From contig JAPTOF010000016.1 in the NCBI GenBank assembly GCA_028554755.1, positions 14,256,001 through 14,320,000 of the forward strand: DNA of 64,000 nucleotides, in the 5' to 3' direction. Below, piece after piece: positions 1 through 11,238 of the stretch (positions are counted from its first letter, which is position 1; each line of letters opens with the position of its first letter). Made by a program: the position numbers and the translations under genes. The notes below the pieces were generated by a model. That model searched no databases. It was not told the DNA's origin and saw nothing but the letters and a program-made list of their open reading frames with translations. Origin of the DNA: Cordia subcordata (taxonomy: Eukaryota > Streptophyta > Magnoliopsida > Boraginales > Cordiaceae).

Positions 1-159
1 TAGAAAATTCCTCTCTCTAACTGAAATGCTCTCTTCTTTCCCTAAACTCCTTCTACTCGGCTACTATCATTCCACCTTTCTTCACTACATTCTTGCCTAA
101 ACACTTAACCCATACACTTTATCAAAACCCATCCCCAAGCCCCAACTTTCTTGGATTTC

Positions 160-2227
160 ATGGGTGGGAAGAAGAAGAGTTTTTCCCCTACTAGACAAAG
201 TGCTTGTCTTTTGGCTAGAAGAAATGTCAATAGCCATTCATCCCATGCTAGCTTGGTCCAAGACACAATTGATGAGGTGGACTCAGCCTCTTCTATTCCT
301 TCCCTTGTGAATGAAGATGCTTCTTCCACCTCTAGCAAGGTGCTTAAAGATGTCTTTGAGGCCCTTGAATCTAGTCATTCTTTCGAAGAACACATTGAGG
401 CTCAAAGCATAGCCAAAGCCAATCTTATTAAAAGTCTCTCTCTTCAAACTCATTCTAGGTCCCTTCCATATCTTAGCTCAAGAATGGATGCAGGCCCTTA
501 CATTAAAAAGATTGAAATGGAGCTCGCCAAGTATCTCTTTCATTCCCCTACTTGTAGTTCCCTTTCTTCCAGACTTAGTAGCCCACATAAGCTCAAGGAG
601 TCATTGGAAGAAGCCTCCCTTCATGCTAATGGAGTTTTGGCTGAAGAAGGAAGAGAACAATCATCCCCTTTGTCCAATGGTCAAACACTCAAGCAAGGAC
701 TAGTCAATGAAGTTTTACCAGATAAGCAATGTCCTATGCCCAAAAACTTGAGTACTTTTTCTGCCCAAGCTAATCTTCACCTAACAACTCACCAAGCAAA
801 AGTACAGACCCCACGTGAGCTTCAAAATTCAAACAAAGATGCACATATTGAGTTGGAAAATTTTCCTTCTCTCAACGCAAACTCCAAAACAAAAATTACA
901 ACTGGATTTAATGAAGGAAATTAGACCCACACAATTTCTTGGATGCCACCTTAACTAAAATTGCCAACATAGCAAAAGAAGCAAATCAACCTTTCTCTTT
1001 ATCATCCACCCGAGAGCAGTTGGTTTGGGATAGAAAGCTCAAACTCGGGTAAGGAGTCCTCAAGAGCAACCAAACCAAAATCCTTGAAGGAAGCCATCAA
1101 AACTAAGGTATGTTCCATCCCTTAATGCTCCTTCATCAGATTGGGGAGGTATATTTGTTGAACATATGGCTACTAATCTAAGATTTGAAGAAAAGCACAA
1201 ATTTAATATAATTGATGGCAATAGAATTGTTGATGACCTACTCAAGGATTTTTTATGAAGAAGGAAATAGTTTTTGGACACATTGTTTAGTTGGTCAATT
1301 TCTTGGAATACCCCCTCCCCTATTTCTCATTAGAAACATGGTTGAATATGCATGGTGGAAATTTGGAAAAGTTGACATTTTTACAAAAAGAAAGCGTCTA
1401 TTTGTGTTTAAGTTTGAGAACGAGGAATATTGCCAAAAAGTGCTTCAACAACTATGGCATGTCAACAATAGACCTATTTTGTTGAGGAAATGGGAACCAA
1501 ATCTTGAGTTCATTAATTTATCATGCAAAAAAGTTCCCATTTGGATTAAGCTTTGGAATGTCCCAATGTGTCTTTACTTTAAAGGAGGATTGGGTTATGT
1601 TGCATCATTCATTGGGAGGCCTATTCAAATGGATGCTCTCACGAATTCAAAGAGAAACTTGGAATATGCAAGAGTTTGTATAGAAGTTGATTTGGAAGAG
1701 AATCTTTTGAATGTGGTTTATCCAAAACTTAAAGATGGTACAAAAGTAAAGTGGAAGTGGAATATGCATGGAAACCAATGACATGTGTAAGTTGCAAAGT
1801 GGTCGGCCATGTGGAGGAGAATTGTCCTCTAAAACCCAAGCCTCAACCCCAACCACTATCTCCTAAGAGATATAATAGGCAACCAGCCCCTCAACCAAAA
1901 TTTGAATGGCAAGAGGTTGGAAGGAAAAAGGCTTCTTTAAGGAACAAGGTTGTTGACAATGAGAAGAGCTTTGCAACAACAAAAGCAACAACAAATGCAA
2001 AAGGGAAAGAAAAAGTGTCACCAAGCAATCTTTTCTCAACATCTAAGGTCGAGAAGAAGAACACTTTTGAATCTCTTGACAAAATTGATGGAATTGAGAT
2101 ATATGACATCGGGTCAATGGATAATTTTTCTCCACATCCAACTCTCGAGGAGGGGGAACTTCCTAGTGACACAAATGGGGTTTTATTGAGGGGCAACGCC
2201 ACTCCTATCCAATCTAATGAATTATAG
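160..2227 (+). pseudogene. LINE A1 ORF1 (DUF4283 / zinc-knuckle nucleic-acid-binding protein), degenerate
   Basis: ORF1 of plant L1 elements encodes an RNA-binding chaperone-like protein. The start chosen is the ATG of MGGKKKSFSPTR, because a lysine-rich Met-x-K-K-K start recurs in other copies here; an in-frame ATG lies 9 bases upstream. The acidic, serine-rich N-terminal part is open to a stop at 922-924. A DUF4283-like region (about 1255-1780) shows FWTHCLVGQFLG and LWHVNNRPILLRKW. After a frameshift near 1745 comes a CCHC knuckle, CVSCKVVGHVEENC (1784-1825, CX2CX4HX4C). The last codons, QSNEL-stop, overlap the ORF2 start by 11 bases. About 690 codons in all, with at least one stop and two frameshifts. 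Confidence 0.85.
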
Positions 2228-5200
2228 TTCTTGGAACATTAAAGGGTCTAATTCCCTTAACAAGCGAAAGGAAGTGTTAAGAATAATTAATAAGCACCAA
2301 TTGCATCTCTTTTGTCTTTTGGAAATCAAGGTCACTCAAGTTGAAAACATCAAGAAGATTGGGTCATATTTTGGAAAAATGGGTTTTGCAAACTATATTG
2401 ATGAACAAATCAAAGGTCGGCTTTGGATTTTTTAGAGGGATACTCTCAAGGTGAAAGTTGTTGATACTTTTTAACAAGGTGCCCTTTGTCACATTGATGA
2501 TTTTGTCCACAAATATTTCCTTGTTGCCTTCATTTACGGGAAGAATGAACCAAAAAATAGAAGCAAACTTTAGAGCAAAATTGAGGAATGGTGTGCTTGG
2601 TGTGTTGATAGTGACCTTTGTATTATTGGAGATTTCAATGAAGTTCTTCACTTTGATGATAAATCAAACAACCACTCCATTCCAACTTATGCTTGGGATT
2701 TCAAAAAGTGTGTGGCAAGAAGCAATCTTGTTGAACCAAAGACTCATGGGCTGCATTTCACTTGGACTAACAAGGGAACATCTAATAATTTTGTGCCAAG
2801 CAAGCTTGATAGAGTATTGGTAAATGCTAATTGGGTTTCAAACTATCAACACTCTTTCATCTAGGTGGAAAGCCCCGGTACATCTAACCACTGCCCACTC
2901 ATTATACAAAATTGTAAGTCTTGGCGTTCATCTCCAAAGCCTTTTAAATTTTACAATGTTTGGACTTCACATGTTGATTTCTTGAAGATTGTGGAAGAAC
3001 ATTAGAGTGCAAGGGTTTTTGGCACTCCAATGTTTATTCTTTATCAAAAGCAAAGAATTTTGAAGCAAGCACTTAAGGCATTTGATAAGGCTCACTTCTC
3101 CAACATTCCAAATATCATTCATGAGCTCAAAGGTGCACTTGTAGATGTTCAACTTATTCTTCACAATGAAGGACACAACTCTGAGCTCATCAATAAGGAA
3201 AAAGACATTTTGGTGCAAATTGAAAATCTTGAGAGTTCTTACAACTCTATGCTCCTCTAAAAGACTAGAATCCAATGGCTTAAGGATGGAAACTACAGCA
3301 CCAAGTTCTTTCATAATGCTATCAAAGGAAGAAGGCTGAAGGATACTATTCAGGCCATCAAAAATGAAGAAGGGACCTTGCTCACAAATGATAAGAAGGT
3401 CAAAAAGGAATTTTTGAAGTTCTTTGAGAAGCTTCTTGGTTCTTCATCAAATACTCTTGCTAATGTTGAACTTGTTAGAGGCATCCTTGGAAAAACAATC
3501 AATAAGGAGATGGCGGAGGCTCTTATTGCTCCTATTTCAAATGAAGAGATCAAGCAGACTCTTTTCTCTCTTAATCCCAATAAGAGGTTGGGGTTGGATG
3601 GTTTCACCTCACACTTTTACAAGACGACATGGAAGATTGTTGGAAGTGATTTTCTTAAGGCAATCGGCTTATTCTTCCAATCTTGCAAATTCCTTAAAGA
3701 GGTAAACTCCACCACCATTGCACTTGTACCTAAGATCCATAATCCTTCCATGGTTAAGGATTTTAGGCCCATCTCTTGTTGCAACACAATTTACAAATGC
3801 ATTTTAAAGATCCTTGCCAATAGACTCAAAGCATGCTTATCCAATCTCATCTCTTGGAACCAATCGGCATTTGTCAAGAATCAGCTCATTATGGAGAACA
3901 CCTTCTTGCCCATGAACTCTTAAGGGGATAGTCAAGGAACCACACTTCTCCCAGGAGTGCACTCAAGGAAGATATCATGAAAGCATTTGACACCTTAAAT
4001 TAGGAATTCATTAAAATTACCCTTCTTGCTTTTGGTTTCCCTCACAAGTTTGTGAATTGGATTATGGCATGCATCTTAACAACAAGTTTTTCTATTTCAC
4101 TCAATAGAGGATTTGAAGGTTACTTCTGTGGGGCTAATGGAATATGGCAGGGAGACCCTCTCTCTCCTTCCTATTTGTTTTGTGTATGGAAGTGCTTTCT
4201 TGCATTCTTAACAACTAGGTCAATAACCCAAGTTTCAAGTTCCACCCAAAATGCTCAAAATTGAAGCTCAACCATCTTTGCTTTGCAAATGACCTCTTCC
4301 TTTTTTGTAGTGGAGACTTGAGTTCTATTGAATGCATCATGGCTACTTTGAGATCATTCTCCTCCTACTCGGGGGTTAATATCAACAAGTCTAAGAGCAA
4401 TATTTTCCTTGGGGGAATTACACATGAAGCAAAATCAAGATTCAAACCCAGATGAAGTTCTGACAATCTATCATAGATAATGTGGGCATCTATGAGAGTG
4501 AGCTCCCCATCCGATATCTAGGCATTCCTCTTACCTCAAGAAAGCTTAGGAAACAAGATTGCTTGCCTTTTTTTTTGGAGAAAATCAATGCTAAGATTGA
4601 CAAATGGACCAATCAATGGCTTTCTTTTATGGTAAACTTGTCCTTATTAAGTCTACTCTTCTTCAAGTTTGTGCCTTTTGGGCAAGTACAATCCTTCTCC
4701 CCAAGAGTATTTTGGCAAAAATTGAAGCAAAATTCAAGGTTTTCTTATGGAGAGACAAGTGGCCCAAGGTAGCTTCGAAGGATGTTTGCCTCCCCTACAA
4801 TGAAGAGGGTCTCGGAATTAGATTGAACGAGATAAATGATGTTTTTATGCTTAAAATTTTCGGGAGGATGTATTCGAATAGAAGCTCATTATGGAGCCAA
4901 CGGGTCCATGTCAACTATATCAAAGAAAATCAATATGGGAGATACATGTTCCATGTGATGCTAGCTGGATCATCAAGATGCTCTTAAACTATAGAAGTAA
5001 AGAATGAAGCTTTATTTATTTATTTATTTGTTTTGCAGATCAAGTAAGTGCGGTATTCATAAAAGATTTACAAAGTTTATGTACAGTTGGAATCTAAATC
5101 AAAATATTCTCAAGCTTCCACTTTTTTTCCAATTTCTATATTCACACTGGTGGAAGGAAACTTTTTACAAAAATTGATTTTACATTTAACATCATTGCAG

Positions 5201-5905
5201 TTTTACATTTAACATCAAGCTTCCATTATTGAGCACAAGGTTGGCAATGGTACTAATACTTTCTTTTGGTATGATAAATGGAATCTAGATGGCATTCTCT
5301 TGGAGCATTGGAACCATTTATTTCTATATCCCCTTCTTCAAGCAAAGGTAAGAGACTTGTACTCAAACGGAAGTTGGGATTGGCCCATTCATCTTTTTAT
5401 ATTGACATGCCAAACTTTCAAAGAGCTCTCAAATGATCTCTATATATGGAATGCTCATAATGGCTCATTCTCTTTCAATCACACTTGGAACCACATTAGA
5501 CAAAGAGGAAGTGTCTTTGAAGGCCATAAAATAACATGGCATAAAGGACACAACCCTAAGCATAGTTTCATTGCTTAGCTTGCATTTCTCGATTGATTAA
5601 ACACCAAATTCAGACTTCTCTCTTGGGCGGTTAACATCAATCCCCATTGCATTTTTTGTCATTTGGGAAGTGAAACAAGGGAGCACTTATATTTTGAGTG
5701 TGTCTTTAAAAGAAGAATTTGGAGATGTGGTTTCGAACTCACCTTCTTCTCGAAGCACTTGATTTACTGGAAAGATATACTTAGTTCCATTACTCCATAT
5801 GCTCATGAGAAGCACTTGAAAGTAAATATTATCAAGCACTTTTTTGGAGCCTTTAATGGTTCATTCCGCTCCGAGGAGACTATTTTTGATCCTATCTTCA
5901 ATTAA
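2217..5905 (+). pseudogene. LINE A1 ORF2 (endonuclease-reverse transcriptase), degenerate
   Basis: ORF2 supplies the nicking endonuclease and the reverse transcriptase for target-primed integration. Seen in order: EN start MNYSSWNIKG and LLEIKV (2217-2435), GDFNEVLH (about 2630), SKLDRVLVN (about 2800), the linker with FHNAIKGRR (about 3310), RT NPNKRLGLDGFTSHFYK (about 3580), NPSMVKDFRPISCCN (about 3745), ISWNQSAFVKN (about 3850), the active-site box as FAND instead of FADD (about 4280), PIRYLGIPL (about 4505), and a zf-RVT-like end with CIFCHLGSETREHLYFEC (about 5650). Many stops occur in EN and around 3920-4060. A reverse LINE tail splits it at 5013-5216. FAND replaces one catalytic aspartate, so the RT would be inactive even without the stops. 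Confidence 0.87.
5013..5216 (-). mobile_element. 5'-truncated family A LINE tail inserted in A1
   Basis: The block begins with a T-rich tract of ATTT units and TTTTGCAGATCAAGTAAG, the reverse complement of the family A 3' terminus, then runs through 3' UTR similar to that at 46700-46850 and 17600-17760. The A1 ORF2 reading resumes on the far side (IEHKVGNGT). AAGCTT stands on both sides (5007-5012 and 5217-5222), a possible short target-site duplication. An internal duplication of TTTTACATTTAACATCA (5179-5195 and 5201-5217) blurs the right boundary. Confidence 0.75.
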
Positions 5906-6070
5906 GTTAAGGTTAAACTATCTCTAGGAAATTTACACCCAATAGCTTGAACAAATCCTTATGTAAATCTTGGAATCTCGACAATGTCCTTTACTAATGT
6001 CTTGATTGTACTTGTAAATATATTTACTTTTACTGAAAACAACATACTTACTTGCCCGCAAAAAAAAAAA

Positions 6071-6505
6071 TTTAATACCATGATAGATTATTTACCTAAA
6101 TCTATGTATATTGACCATTAGGTTGTCATACTGTACATCTCAAGTTCAATTCTTCATTTTTGTCATGAGATTGAATTACATCTTTAGACGTGATTGCAAA
6201 CAAATATTTTGTCTAAGCTAATCGCATTTAAATGAACTTAATTATCTTAAGAATTTGCACATAAGGTTGGCCAATTTTAAACCCTAATGAGAGGACATGT
6301 TTCTAGGTGGTAATCATGTTTCTGTTCATGCAGATATGATCAAAACATATATCAATGCAATGTAAATATCCACCAAACCATGTTATAACCCCTCCTTGAT
6401 GGCTTCCCGCAATTCTCAACACAAAAGCACAAAATAGCAACATTTACTAGATATTTTGCCTCTGCCGTCTCTTGCACTTTTCTCTTTGTTGGGGAATTAC
6501 ACAAG
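6071..6505. other. Unassigned DNA right of A1, probably LTR-element interior
   Basis: No LINE similarity and no ORF of note. It lies between the A1 poly(A) and the H1 insertion, and the DNA on the other side of H1 leads to a primer binding site and an LTR. The simplest reading is internal sequence of the minus-strand LTR element whose 5' LTR is at 8037-12568. I cannot name any protein domain in it. Confidence 0.4.
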
Positions 6506-6522
6506 AAAATACTTTGCTAATG
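6506..6522 (+). repeat. Left target-site duplication of H1
   Basis: AAAATACTTTGCTAATG, repeated exactly at 7681-7697 after the H1 poly(A). Confidence 0.92.
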
Positions 6523-7680
6523 TTTTAAGCACAATGGAATCAATATGGTCATCTAGAAATAAAATCATCGAAGAATGCATTCTTTGTTTTTAAATTTGAA
6601 AATGAAGATTATTGTGCAAAAGTTTTTGAACAACATTGGCATGTTAATCACCGGTCCCTCCTTCTTGGAAAATGAGATGCAAATGCACATTTTGTCAACT
6701 TTAGTTGTGATCGGGTACCTCTTTGGGTCAAATTTAAGAATGTGCCATGCTCTTTGATAACTAGAAAGAGATTAAGCTACACTGCTTGTATCATTGGTTT
6801 TGCCTCGCAAATGGAAAATCTCATTGAATCTAGGACTTTCGTCAGATTTGCTCAGGTTTGTATAGAAATGGATATTTCTAAGGAGCTTTTGGATTGCTCT
6901 TATGTGAAAATGAGAAACGGTGAGTGCGTAAAGTTGACCATGAGTATGTATGGAAACCTATTTTTTGCTCTACTTGCAAACTTGTTGGTCATACATCAAG
7001 TTCATGTCCTAGCATCCCTGATAGTGATGTTCCTAGACAACTGCAAGATAAGGGAAGGCATAATTGGAAGAATGTTTGCTTCAAGAAGGTTTGGAAACCA
7101 ATTGTAAATGCTACACCATTTCAAGGTACAATTGTCCAAAAGGCCATTTCTTCAAAATCTTCTAATGATTTGAATGATGCGACAACTCTTAGAGGTAATA
7201 GATTTACTTCTCTTGATGCTGTTAATGGAAGTGATGGTGATAAAAGCAATGAAGTTCCTAGGGAACCGAAGGACATTAATGGGGTTAGCCATTTGGAAGA
7301 AAATAACGGAGAAATCCAACTGGATGTGCAATGTGCTCTAATACCAACTCATGGAGAAAATGTTGAGAAAATTGGTGTTCGTGATAATGAACTTGGAAAA
7401 GAGCACCAAGGAGGTTGCATGCTTGAGGTTCCACATGTCTTGGCTAGCCAAGAGGATACTTGACATAGAACTCTCCTTACTTGTTTGATTTTTTTTTCTC
7501 TTTTGTTGTTCCATCATTGTTTTTCACTTTTGTAATTTGAGTTTCCTCTCTTTTGTTTGTAACATTCCCTCCAAGTCTCATCACCATATATTTATGTTAT
7601 ATCATTGACTTGGAGGGTTATGGATGGCCTTTGTACTAAATTGCGATTCAAATAAATTTTCTCACTTACCTTGTAAAAAA
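6523..7680 (+). mobile_element. ORF1-only LINE H1, 5'-truncated, with 17-bp TSD
   Basis: Insertion flanked by an exact 17-bp duplication. It holds only the C-terminal half of an ORF1, then about 200 bp of 3' UTR and a poly(A) run (7674-7684, merging with the TSD). There is no ORF2 between the ORF1 stop (7461-7463) and the tail. Sequence resembles H2 (8318-11027) and H6 (51727-54865) more than the family A ORF1 copies. It is inserted in interior sequence of the LTR element to its right. Confidence 0.9.
6540..7463 (+). pseudogene. H1 ORF1 C-terminal half (DUF4283 end, zinc knuckle)
   Basis: Reads FVFKFENEDYC-like, then VPLWVKFKNVPCSLITRKR (about 6715-6770), FAQVCIEMDISKELL, and after a frameshift near 6925 a CCHC knuckle CSTCKLVGHTSSSC (about 6966-7007). 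The acidic tail (7150-7463) is open. In this family the segment after the knuckle has KVWKPIVNATPF, a signature shared with H3 (KVWRKI) and H6 (KVWKRV). The likely role is RNA binding in a LINE ribonucleoprotein. It is truncated at its start by the insertion process and carries an early stop. Confidence 0.8.
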
Positions 7681-7697
7681 AAAATACTTTGCTAATG
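7681..7697 (+). repeat. Right target-site duplication of H1
   Basis: AAAATACTTTGCTAATG, exact copy of 6506-6522. Confidence 0.92.
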
Positions 7698-8023
7698 CTA
7701 ATATAGACTTACAACCATAAAAGAAACATTACAAGGATATCAAAAACATTCTATGCTTCTTTTAAATGAAGCTACAAGTAATAACCATAAAGATCTATAC
7801 ATGAAATTGGCTATGGCCAAGCTCTGTTGATCGTACACAATGTTCTATCTTGTATACATATGAACCATCAAATGGGTTTTCTATATTACCTGGACATAGA
7901 GGCATAAAACCACAAGTATATGCAACACAAGATTTCTTAATCTTGCCACTTATAAGATTACAAACATACTTATGCAAATACAATGTTCTTGCATTTTCTA
8001 AGCTTGTTGTGTGTAAACCTAAA
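7698..8023 (-). other. Interior leader of an LTR retrotransposon, with a 62-codon ORF
   Basis: It lies immediately downstream (minus strand) of a primer-binding-site-like sequence, so it is element interior. One small minus-strand ORF (7795-7983) starts MYLHKYVCNLISGKIKK; I recognise no Gag, protease or integrase motif in it, and it may be spurious. The interior continues left of H1 into 6071-6505. Confidence 0.45.
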
Positions 8024-8034
8024 CTCTAATACCA
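8024..8034 (-). other. Primer binding site of LTR element (initiator tRNA-Met type)
   Basis: On the minus strand the LTR ends in TACA at 8040-8037, followed two bases later by TGGTATTAGAG. The usual plant initiator-Met site is TGGTATCAGAG, so there is one C to T difference. The position just outside the LTR end supports the call and shows that 8037-12568 is a 5' LTR and not a solo LTR. Confidence 0.75.
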
Positions 8035-8307
8035 ATTGTATTATTGATAATACTGCATGTGGTCTATCTTAGTCCATATTTTCAAAAAATTCTACTAAGA
8101 AAACATGCTAGGAAAATAAAACAACCACATAACACACACAAGAACATGCTAAAGAATATATAGAATATAACTAGTGTTTGCATAATATTAAAGCTAACCT
8201 CTTGAAGCGTGAGGCCTTTGATGAAGCTATAATCGTCATGACCTTTGTTCCTACTCACAAAGAAGGCCACAAAAAAATTTACTACAAGGGTGTTGCTATA
8301 CGCAACT

Positions 8308-8317
8308 CCTTAGTCTT
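8308..8317 (+). repeat. Left target-site duplication of H2
   Basis: CCTTAGTCTT, matching CCCTAGTCTT at 11028-11037 with one mismatch. The uninterrupted LTR copy at 28880-30632 has a single CCCTAGTCTT at the same place. Confidence 0.85.
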
Positions 8318-11027
8318 TTTTTTTTTTTTTTTTGCAGGTTAAGAAAGTTTAGTTCTTTGCAAATATGGTACAAACCATTTCAAACCCCCCAAGTCAAAGA
8401 TTCAAAGATACAAATCAACTCTGGACTTGAGGAGAAGAAACTTCAAAATCAAGGAAGTATCCTAATTACAACATTTAGAAAGTAAACAAAGAAAACGAAA
8501 AACAAATCAAAGAGCCAAGTTCCCCAGCCAGTCAGGTCGAAGAGAATTATCATTCGGATTATCACAATCAATCAACTTGCCACCATCTTGCCCAACTCTA
8601 ACAACCATATTGTGCTCAACCGAATCGTCAATTTCAATTTGTGTATTTAGTTGGAAATTTCCATTGGTCTTATCTTCTTGGGCAGCCCTAACATTTTCAT
8701 TTGTGTCCAACAAGACAACATTTTTTCCATCACAATTATTGCCATCAAGTCCATCAAATGAAGCAAATCTATTATCATCAAGTGATGCCCCTTCATTCAA
8801 ATCATTTGAGGCCCGTATGGCATTAGAACATTGTACTTCTGTTTCTCGAAAATGTGTTGCATTTGCAATCGGCTTCTAGACCTTCTTAGAGCGAACATTC
8901 TTTCAATCATTTCTACCTCTTTCTTGCTTGACTTCATTTCAAGGAAGTTGCCTAGATACATTTCTTTGAGGCATGGTTGGACAAAAATTTGAAGTGTGGC
9001 CAACTAATTTGCAAGAAAAGCAAAAATGGGTTTCCAAGCATATTTAACGTCCACTTTAACCCAATCTCCATTTCTTATTTTCACATAGGTATAATCTGGT
9101 AATTCTTTTGAAATGTCCATTTCAATACAAACCCTAGCAAACCCCACAAATGTCCTTGATTCTATTAGCTTGTACATTTTCAATGGGAATCCAATGGTGC
9201 TATCAATGTAACTCAATCGTCTTCTTGTAATCAAAGAATAAGGCACATTCCTAAACTTAATGCAAACTGGCACTCCATCACAACTAAAATTGAGAAGTTG
9301 TGCATCTACGTCCCATTTTCTTAGAAGGAGAGGTCGGTGATTAACATGCCATAGTTGTTCTAAGACTTGATCACAATATTCTTCATTCTCAAATTTAAAC
9401 ACAAAGAAGCCATGCTCTAAAGATTTAATTTCAGTATAACCAAATTGCTTCTATTGCATTTCAACCCTTCTTTTAATAAAAAAGTAAAGGGAGGGCTTTC
9501 AATAAATTGGCCAATGAGATAATGGTGCCAATGTTCATTCCCTTTCAATAAAAACCTCATCGGGTGGAGCTGTCCTAAAACGACCATTTTCCCCAATTGA
9601 TTGAAAGAATTCAAGCTTGGGGGAGTTAAAGAGCTTACCAAAGGTTGATGCCAATCCTTGGGAGTTCACCAAGCAATGGGTTGCCCACAGTCATGAGCAT
9701 TATGGGTAGGACAATATGAGGGAATACTTGCCATATGTCCATGGAGTCGGGGAAAATTAGTTTCTTGAGGGGTTGGTTGGCCATGATGAGTATTGCAAGA
9801 AAAGTTTGAAGGCTAAGTAACATTCTGGAGTTGAGGAGAAATTTCAGCAAAGTTGTGAATTTCAAGAGGAGATTGAAACTGATTTTGCTTTCTAGATGAA
9901 GTAGCTTCGGCAAGGTAACCAGCGAATGCATTTCTCCCGTAAGTTTCAAAAGATGAGGGAGCAAATTTGGAAATTGCGCCTGATGTGGTAGCCAATTAAA
10001 TTGAATTGACTGAGCTTAAAGAGGAAGAAAATGAATTAACAACCACCTTTGTGATCAGCTAGTCAAAAGGGCACCGAACCAAGAGAACCTAGGGCCATGT
10101 CAGTTTGAAATTGACAAGAAAGCAAGGTCTCAGCTGAGCTGGAATGTGCATGTTTTGAAATTATAGAAGGACCATGCATAGCAAAAGGACATTGTGCTGT
10201 CAAGTTTTATGAGTTTTGACCAGGCAAAGTACACCTTTTTTGGGGAAAGTTTGCTGTCCTGTCAAGAAAAGAACTTTGTCTAGCTGCTTAATGTAAATAA
10301 CTAGTGTATAATGACTATTTTTCAACTCCATCGTCCTCTTCATTTTGAGCATTAAAACCCGAAGTGTTTGTGCTTCTATGGAACTTGATTCCAGTCTCAT
10401 TTGCATGTTGCAAATCAGAATTTGATGCTATAAATTTGTTCTCCATGCTAAAAGAAAAAGATTGTGTACCACTTTTCATAGAAGATGGTAGGGATTTTTC
10501 CAAGCGAGAAGTGGACAAAACTTCATTTTCATGATAGGAACCAGTAGGCTCGTTATATCCAAATCTCAATTTGCTTCTTCTTGCAGGCCTTTTTATGAGT
10601 TCAGCCATTGAAATATTGTATTCTCTTCTAAAAAATTCCCCAAGCCAACTCGTGATGAGGAAATTTCAAGCTTCTTTTTAGCCTCCTCGATTTTCATATC
10701 CAAAGCTCTCGGGGAAAGAGGAGAAGATGATGTAGCCATGGAAGAGACTTTGGGGCTGTCATAGAGGAAATTATGTTCCTTCCTTGAAATGGAGAGCTCA
10801 TCCTCAAATTCTTCAAGGAAGCATGAATGTTCAAAGTCAAGAAAAGGATTTGGATTGTTTACCTTGGATGTTTTTGCAGCAATTCTTACACTAGCTCATG
10901 TTTCTAAAGTTAAAGCTCTCTTTTTCTTGCCCATTTTGCTAGTCAATAATGGTGATTGATGGTAGAAGCTCGTGAACAAGTTATAGAGGAGTGAGAAAAA
11001 TCCATAGGCTTGTTTGGTAGGATAGAT
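8318..11027 (-). mobile_element. ORF1-only LINE H2, near full length, inside the LTR
   Basis: Minus-strand element: the poly(A) tail appears as a T run at 8316-8333 followed by GCAGGTTAAGAAAG, then a 3' UTR to about 8505, then one ORF1 back to an ATG at 10934 and a leader of about 90 bp. No ORF2 lies between the ORF1 stop and the tail. The LTR copies at 28880 and 58809 act as empty sites and show that the insert is foreign to the LTR. Length about 2.7 kb. Confidence 0.9.
8507..10934 (-). pseudogene. H2 ORF1, full-span but broken
   Basis: The start chosen is the ATG at 10934-10932, giving MGKKKRALTL, a lysine-rich start like other ORF1 copies here. The N-terminal part has acidic and serine-rich stretches (about 10400-10900). 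The DUF4283-like region (9004-9640) shows HYLIGQFIESPP, MFKFENEEYC, LWHVNHRPLLLRKW and FARVCIEMDISKELP. The zinc-knuckle segment near 8960-9020 is frameshifted. The acidic tail ends at 8507. The span is about 810 codons, longer than the roughly 690 codons of family A ORF1. Several stops and frameshifts leave no functional product. Confidence 0.82.
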
Positions 11028-11037
11028 CCCTAGTCTT
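11028..11037 (+). repeat. Right target-site duplication of H2
   Basis: CCCTAGTCTT; LTR sequence resumes immediately after it. Confidence 0.85.
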
Positions 11038-11230
11038 CTTTTCTATGATTAAAGAGACTTATCTTGAGATAATAGTCTCTTATACAGGAAGAAACAAAAT
11101 AATATGCTCTTGAAAATCTAAAGCAAAAACAACATAATAAGTGTGTATTATGTATTGAGTATTCTCTTGCCAAAATGGAAGAGATCAGCTACAAAATTTT
11201 TGGATGCTAGAAATAGTTTAGGGTCTTGCC

Positions 11231-11238
11231 TATTTATA
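11231..11238 (-). promoter_or_regulatory. TATA box of the LTR promoter
   Basis: Minus strand TATAAATA, followed by GGCAAG. The same motif is kept in the other two LTR copies (29359-29366 and 60166-60173), which marks the likely U3/R promoter of the element. Confidence 0.7.

Larger units (their letters stand above)
1..6070 (+). mobile_element. Two-ORF L1-type LINE (A1), near full length
   Basis: Forward non-LTR retrotransposon: a pyrimidine-rich leader (1-159), ORF1, ORF2, a 3' UTR and a poly(A) tract at 6060-6070 preceded by CTTACTTGCCCGC. The 5' end may lie just left of the window. Both ORFs carry several stops and frameshifts, so it is dead. Unique DNA starts at 6071; the matching left target-site duplication is outside the window. 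A 0.2 kb reverse LINE tail interrupts it at 5013-5216. The layout fits the plant L1 clade; I see no RNase H domain after the zf-RVT region. Confidence 0.9.

Noticed and set aside
3378..3923. Open RT stretches (for example 3378-3923, 20955-21701, 36497-37324, 47901-48656) as functional reverse transcriptases
   Set aside because: All are parts of ORF2 copies with stops, frameshifts or insertions elsewhere, and some have a mutated active site.
8316..8333. T runs (8316, 43918, 46677, 50103) as simple microsatellites
   Set aside because: Each is directly followed by the reversed LINE terminus and, in most cases, preceded by a TSD, so they are poly(A) tails of minus-strand insertions.
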